From: Elusimicrobiota bacterium
Lineage (GTDB): Bacteria > Elusimicrobiota > UBA8919
Direction of reading: 5' to 3'
DNA: 44,364 nt
Assembly (NCBI GenBank): GCA_040757695.1
Contig: JBFLWK010000014.1
Location: forward strand, 1 to 44,364
Numbering within the stretch: position 1 is the first letter of the stretch; each line of letters opens with the position of its first letter. Below the pieces are notes generated by a model that was not told the origin of the DNA, ran no database searches, and saw only the letters and a list, made by a program, of their open reading frames with translations. This document shows positions 40,733 through 44,364 of the stretch, in pieces. A program made the position numbers and the translations under genes.

Positions 40733-41296
40733 ATGATTTCAACTTCTGATTTCAAAAACGGATTAACAATTAAAGTTGATAATTCGCCCTGTCAGGTGAT
40801 ATGGTTTCAGCATCACAAACCTGGCAAAGGTGGTGCGGTAATGCGTGTAAAACTAAAAAATCTTGAAACAGGTGCGATTACAGAAACAACTTTTAAATCA
40901 GGCGCCAAATTTGAAGAGATAACACTTACACGAAAAAAGAAACAATTTCTGTATTCTGCCGGTGACGATTATACTTTTATGGATATGGAAAACTACGAAC
41001 AAATCACAATACCAAAAGAAAAACTCGGCGATATAATAAAATATCTGAAACCTGATATAGAAGTGGAAGCGCTTTATGTTGACGATAAATTTCTTAATAT
41101 GGACTTGCCAGTAACGATAGAATTAAAGGTTGTTTCAACCGTGCCGGGTATACGCGGTGATTCCGTTTCAAACCTGGTTAAACCAGCAATACTTGAGACG
41201 GAGATTGAAGTTCAGGTGCCTCTTTTTATAAAGGAAGGCGATATTGTAAAAATAGATACTCGGACAGGAGAATATGTAGAACGTGTTTCAAAATGA
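40733..41296 (+). CDS. efp: elongation factor P
   Basis: This 187-residue three-domain translation factor relieves stalling at polyproline. Domain I carries FQHHKPGKGGAVMRVKLKNL, with a lysine at the modification-loop position (PGKG). VDDKFLNMDLPVTIELKV is in domain II, and the C-terminal signature is VQVPLFIKEGDIVKIDTRTG. The lysine could be beta-lysylated (EpmAB type) or unmodified. The KamA-type enzyme at 4.1 kb is not obviously EpmB and no EpmA gene is in the window. Confidence 0.95.
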   Translation: MISTSDFKNGLTIKVDNSPCQVIWFQHHKPGKGGAVMRVKLKNLETGAITETTFKSGAKFEEITLTRKKKQFLYSAGDDYTFMDMENYEQITIPKEKLGDIIKYLKPDIEVEALYVDDKFLNMDLPVTIELKVVSTVPGIRGDSVSNLVKPAILETEIEVQVPLFIKEGDIVKIDTRTGEYVERVSK

Positions 41297-41392
41297 ACGC
41301 AGATAACCGCAGATAAAAACGCAGATGGACGCAGATTTATCAGCGTTAATCTGTGAGGTTTCAAGAATCTGCGTCCATCCGCGTTGTGTTAA
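41297..41392. repeat. CGCAGATGGACGCAGAT-type inverted repeat
   Basis: CGCAGATGGACGCAGATT pairs with AATCTGCGTCCATCCGCG (one mismatch) across about 28 nt, preceded by two further GCAGATAA units. It fills the efp-accB gap. Related units form the 3' end of accB (41844-41920). Confidence 0.75.
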
Positions 41393-41899
41393 ATGGACAT
41401 TAAAAAAATAAAATCAGTTTTAGATGCAATCAAAGATACCGATATTGAAGAAATCTGGATAGAAAAAGATGGTGAAAAATCTGGCTTTCGCAGGAAGCCT
41501 GTTGAATTAGATTCATTAGTCGTTTCAAAAAAAGCCACTCCAGAGCCACAAGATGTTCTACAAAAAAGCGGCAGTGAACCTGTTCAATCATCTGCGTTAA
41601 AGACCAGCATTATAAAATCAACAATGGTAGGTACATTTTACCGTTCGCCAACACCAGGCGGGAAACCGCTTGCTGAAGAAGGTGATTTTGTAACTGTCGG
41701 GCAGAAAGTTGGTATTGTTGAGGCGATGAAAGTAATGAAAGAAATAACATCAACTGCTGAAGGCAAAATTGTAAAAGTTTTAGTGCAGGATAATACTCCT
41801 GTGGAATACGGGCAACCACTTTTTGAAATAGAGCCGCAGATTACCACAGATAAATCGCAGATGTCCGCTGATGAAAATCAGCGGCAATCAGTGTTGTAA
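41393..41899 (+). CDS. accB: biotin carboxyl carrier protein of acetyl-CoA carboxylase
   Basis: This 168-residue BCCP has a flexible linker (residues 45-75) and a C-terminal biotinyl domain with STMVGTFYRSPTPGGKPLAE, the biotin lysine motif EAMKVMKEI and PVEYGQPLFEIEP. The residues after that (TTDKSQMSADENQRQSVL) are an extension translated from the GCAGAT-type repeat and are not part of the family. It is co-directional with efp and accC, the classical order. Confidence 0.93.
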   Translation: MDIKKIKSVLDAIKDTDIEEIWIEKDGEKSGFRRKPVELDSLVVSKKATPEPQDVLQKSGSEPVQSSALKTSIIKSTMVGTFYRSPTPGGKPLAEEGDFVTVGQKVGIVEAMKVMKEITSTAEGKIVKVLVQDNTPVEYGQPLFEIEPQITTDKSQMSADENQRQSVL

Positions 41900-41923
41900 T
41901 CAGCTGTCATCAGCGTATAAATT

Positions 41924-43273
41924 ATGTTTAACAAAATTCTGATAGCCAATCGTGGTGAAATAGCAGTAAGGATTATTCGTGCCTGTCACGAGATGGGAAT
42001 ACGAACTGTTGCAGTTCATTCCGATATTGATGCCGAATCGCTTCCTGTAAAACTTGCAGATGAAACCGTTTGTATCGGACCCGCCTCGCCGTCTGACAGT
42101 TATCTAAATATCGCAAGTATCATTTCTGCTGCTGAAATAACAGGTGCGGACGCGATTCATCCCGGGTATGGTTTTTTATCAGAAAACACCTATTTCGCCG
42201 ATGTTTGTGAATCCTGCAATATAAAATTTATTGGTCCATCAAAAACGACTATACAATTAATGGGTGATAAAATGGCATCAAAACATACAATGAAAAAAGC
42301 AGGGATACCAGTAATTCCAGGAACTGATGAATGTATAACAGCTGAACATCCGAAACTTTTTAAGATTGCCAAAAAAATTGGGTATCCATTGATTGTAAAA
42401 GCATCTGCAGGTGGTGGCGGAAAAGGTATGCGGATTGTACCGTCAGAAGATGCACTCAAGAATGCGATACTTACAGCACAGCAGGAAGCCAAGTCATCAT
42501 TCGGGAATAGCGATGTCTATCTTGAAAAATACTTAGACGAACCTAAACATATTGAATTTCAAATACTTGGCGATATAAAAGGCGATGTTGTTTCTTTTCC
42601 GGAGCGGGATTGCTCAATCCAGAGAAGACATCAGAAACTGATAGAAGAATCACCATCTTTAATTTCTGAAAAATTACGGAAAAAAATGGGACATTACGCT
42701 CGGCTTACTGCTAAAGCGGTTGATTATTTTACTGCCGGTACTGTTGAGTTTCTGGTAGATAAAAAAGAGAATTTTTATTTTATGGAAATGAACACTCGTA
42801 TACAGGTTGAACATCCGGTTACTGAATTGGTTTCCGGAATAGACCTTGTAAAAGAGCAGATACGGCTTGCAGCAGGTGAACGACTTGGCTATGATTACGA
42901 CGATATAAAACAAAAAGGGCATGTGATTGAATGCCGAATAAATGCTGAAGATTCTGAAAAGGATTTCATCCCAAGCCCCGGTAAAATTGAAACGGTTATT
43001 TTTCCAGGCGGACCGGGTATTCGGCTTGATACACATATCTATCCCGGCTATACCGTGCCAGCAGTATATGACAGTTTGATTGCCAAATTACTCGTTATTG
43101 ACGAAACCAGACAGAAAGCAATCGCAAGAATGCATCGTGCGCTTTCAGAATTTGAAATCGCAGGTATTAAAACAACGATTCCATTTCATAAACTTGCAAT
43201 CTCAAACGAGTATTTTAAGAAAGGCGAAATATATACCAACTTCATCCATAAAAGGATTTACAATGAAAAGTAA
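41924..43273 (+). CDS. accC: biotin carboxylase
   Basis: This 449-residue ATP-grasp enzyme carboxylates the biotin on AccB for fatty acid synthesis. Visible are MFNKILIANRGEIAVRIIRA, HPGYGFLSEN, the glycine-rich ATP loop ASAGGGGKGMRIV, ERDCSIQRRHQKLIEE and EMNTRIQVEHPVTE, all canonical. Length is standard. Its 3' end overlaps the gmhA-like gene by 11 nt. Because no carboxyltransferase is adjacent, use by another acyl-CoA carboxylase cannot be excluded. Confidence 0.95.
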   Translation: MFNKILIANRGEIAVRIIRACHEMGIRTVAVHSDIDAESLPVKLADETVCIGPASPSDSYLNIASIISAAEITGADAIHPGYGFLSENTYFADVCESCNIKFIGPSKTTIQLMGDKMASKHTMKKAGIPVIPGTDECITAEHPKLFKIAKKIGYPLIVKASAGGGGKGMRIVPSEDALKNAILTAQQEAKSSFGNSDVYLEKYLDEPKHIEFQILGDIKGDVVSFPERDCSIQRRHQKLIEESPSLISEKLRKKMGHYARLTAKAVDYFTAGTVEFLVDKKENFYFMEMNTRIQVEHPVTELVSGIDLVKEQIRLAAGERLGYDYDDIKQKGHVIECRINAEDSEKDFIPSPGKIETVIFPGGPGIRLDTHIYPGYTVPAVYDSLIAKLLVIDETRQKAIARMHRALSEFEIAGIKTTIPFHKLAISNEYFKKGEIYTNFIHKRIYNEK

Positions 43274-43826
43274 AATCCTGCAAATTATTGACGATAGTAT
43301 CGCTGTAAAACAAAATTCAAAAGCACTTGTGCCTGTAATTTACAAAATTGCTAAAGAGATAATCAACTGTTATCGCCGAAAAAATAAAGTTGTCATTTTT
43401 GGTAATGGTGGTTCTGCAGCGGATGCGCAACACATTGCGACAGAACTTGTCTGCCGGTTTGAAAAAGAGAGAAAATCACTTAATGCTCTCGCACTTACAA
43501 CAAACACATCTATTCTTACCGCAGTTGCTAACGATTACAGTTTTGACAAAATTTTTTCCAGACAGATTGAATCAACTGTTCAAAAAAGTGATGTTGTGAT
43601 TGCCATTTCTACAAGCGGCAATTCAAAAAATGTCGTTGAGGCAGCAAAACAGGCAAAAAAACATGGTGCGGTTGTGGTAGGTTTTACAGGTGCTGATGGT
43701 GGTAAATTAAAGAGGGTTTGCGATATAATTCTGAAAGTCCCATCTAAAAACACCGCGCGAATCCAGGAAGTCCATATCACAGTTGGCCATATTTTATGCA
43801 AACTTGTTGAAGATGAACCATTCTAA
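43263..43826 (+). CDS. gmhA: phosphoheptose isomerase-like SIS protein
   Basis: This 187-residue SIS-domain protein is of the GmhA/DiaA type. GmhA converts sedoheptulose-7-phosphate to D-glycero-D-manno-heptose-7-phosphate for LPS. Visible motifs are VVIFGNGGSAADAQHIATEL, CRFEKERKSLNALALTTNTS, SILTAVANDYSFDKIFSRQI, IAISTSGNSKNVVEAA and the C-terminal EVHITVGHILCKLVE, all matching GmhA-type isomerases. The ATG at 43263 is chosen because it aligns with the family start and overlaps accC. If it is GmhA, the cell probably makes heptose-containing LPS, in line with the O-antigen-ligase-like genes. Confidence 0.88.
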   Translation: MKSKILQIIDDSIAVKQNSKALVPVIYKIAKEIINCYRRKNKVVIFGNGGSAADAQHIATELVCRFEKERKSLNALALTTNTSILTAVANDYSFDKIFSRQIESTVQKSDVVIAISTSGNSKNVVEAAKQAKKHGAVVVGFTGADGGKLKRVCDIILKVPSKNTARIQEVHITVGHILCKLVEDEPF

Positions 43827-43833
43827 AAAGTTC

Positions 43834-43862
43834 TTGACAAACTGCATATTTTTTGTTGTAAT
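43834..43862 (+). promoter_or_regulatory. strong promoter with no visible gene
   Basis: TTGACA (43834-43839), 17 bp, TGTAAT (43857-43862). No credible coding sequence follows before the terminal repeat. Confidence 0.65.
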
Positions 43863-44027
43863 TTTGACAAGATTAACCGGGTTTTAACTTTATCTTTATC
43901 CTGTAAATCTTTTTTATTCTCCACTTTGTAGTGCGATTTTATATGAAAAAAAATAAATCAGCAATGATTTTCCTACGTACCACTTCCTACTTAAAAAAAA
44001 GATTGAAAATTTCAAGTCTGGCACAGT

Positions 44028-44175
44028 TTTCTCAGTTTTCACAGTTTTCACAGTTTTCACAGTTTTCAGTTTTATGGCTGGCACAGTTTTCTTCCCAGTT
44101 TCCAGTTTCACAGTTTCAGCAGGCACAGTTTCAGCAGTTTCAGTTTTTGCTGGCGCAGTTTTGCCAGTTTTGTTA
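44028..44175. repeat. degenerate 9-bp tandem repeat (CAGTTTTCA)n
   Basis: CAGTTTTCA is repeated at least four times in near-perfect form (44034-44069). It then decays into CAGTTTC, CAGCAGG and CAGTTTTTGCTGG variants until about 44175. As 9 bp is a multiple of three, all frames stay open. Confidence 0.85.
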
Positions 44176-44240
44176 TTCCAGTTCCATTACGACATTTTTA
44201 TGTTTTATATGTTTCAGTCCATTATACTCGCAAAGAATTT

Positions 44241-44364
44241 CGACCTGAAAAACGGCTATAAATTTATATTTTACCGATAATAAAATGCCCTTGACACAAC
44301 CGTATAAAAATGATACACTTATGACAAATGCCAAAAGGCTTACAAAAAATACATTTTATATTCG
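44241..44364. repeat. 124-bp terminal repeat, right copy
   Basis: This is the reverse complement of positions 13-136 with three mismatches. It runs to the last base of the window, so the element continues outside. An outward promoter lies inside it. Confidence 0.9.
44291..44319 (+). promoter_or_regulatory. outward promoter in right terminal repeat
   Basis: TTGACA (44291-44296), 17 bp, TACACT (44314-44319), pointing out of the window into the unseen body of the repeated element. Confidence 0.6.

Larger units (their letters stand above)
43827..44240. other. 414-bp region without a supported gene
   Basis: It contains a strong plus-strand promoter (43834-43862), an AT-rich stretch, and then a degenerate CAGTTTTCA tandem tract (44028-44175) up to the terminal repeat. 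ORFs across the tandem tract are low-complexity in all frames and are not supported as genes. The promoter may have served a gene lost at the repeat boundary, or an RNA. Confidence 0.5.

Noticed and set aside
43931-44248. ORF of about 105 residues rich in QFSQFS
   Set aside because: It is only the translation of the 9-bp tandem tract, has no ribosome binding site or conserved domain, and all other frames are equally open.

Overview
This is an AT-rich bacterial chromosome segment. tmRNA, SmpB, EF-P, an acyl-CoA carboxylase BC/BCCP pair and sigma70-type promoters show that it is bacterial. CO dehydrogenase, acetyl-CoA synthase, a tungsten-type aldehyde:ferredoxin oxidoreductase and a radical-SAM lysine aminomutase point to a strict anaerobe with at least part of the Wood-Ljungdahl pathway. 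The gene mix and the many families of short repeats suggest an uncultured lineage (Elusimicrobiota/Omnitrophota-like candidate-phylum space). That placement is a low-confidence guess, because nothing here is a phylogenetic marker I can place by eye. Both window ends are copies of one 124-bp repeat in inverted orientation, so the window is probably a contig that broke at a multicopy element.

Layout. 1-1.3 kb: terminal repeat, a macB-type permease cut off at the repeat boundary, and a small gene graveyard (MFS transporter and metallophosphoesterase remnants). 1.3-3.7 kb (minus): carboxynorspermidine synthase and decarboxylase, the alternative spermidine route. 3.8-5.6 kb: a perfect-consensus promoter carrying 30-bp-phased direct repeats, then an HTH protein, lysine 2,3-aminomutase and a tiny internally duplicated protein, closed by terminators. 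6.0-16.3 kb: cooC, cooS, a four-cluster ferredoxin, NuoE/NuoF/HoxU-like diaphorase subunits, a retropepsin-like protease, a methyltransferase and acsB. 16.4-22.1 kb: endonuclease Q-like PHP protein, two paralogous four-cluster ferredoxins, AOR and an SsnA-like amidohydrolase. 22.2-28.7 kb: twin O-antigen-ligase/TPR membrane proteins, a DUF502 protein and a GAF/PAS histidine kinase. 28.7-30.8 kb: PfkB kinase (minus), tRNA-Leu(CAG) (minus), smpB and ssrA. 31.0-33.9 kb: cytosine-deaminase-like amidohydrolase, cyclase-family hydrolase and uridine phosphorylase. 34.0-36.1 kb (minus): GNAT-like protein, ECF sigma factor and an anti-sigma/Hsp20 fusion. 36.2-43.8 kb: dcd, HAD phosphatase (minus), aroK, aroB, pepQ, an inserted RelBE-type toxin-antitoxin pair, efp, accB, accC and a gmhA-like SIS protein.

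How it may work together (inference). CooS oxidises CO or reduces CO2, and CooC inserts its nickel. The four-cluster ferredoxin and the NuoEF/HoxU-like diaphorase would link those electrons to NAD(P)H, and AcsB makes acetyl-CoA. AOR with two AorA-like polyferredoxins could interconvert carboxylic acids and aldehydes. Corrinoid protein, methyltransferase AcsE and the folate branch are not in the window.

The most unusual property is repeat invasion. Degenerate 7-bp tandem arrays, a 74-bp palindromic element and other short repeat families lie between genes and also in frame inside catalytic genes (nuoF, hoxU-like, cooF-like, two amidohydrolases), or form the C-termini of proteins (SmpB, AroK, AccB, amidohydrolase). 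Four genes also appear to be transcribed as leaderless mRNAs.
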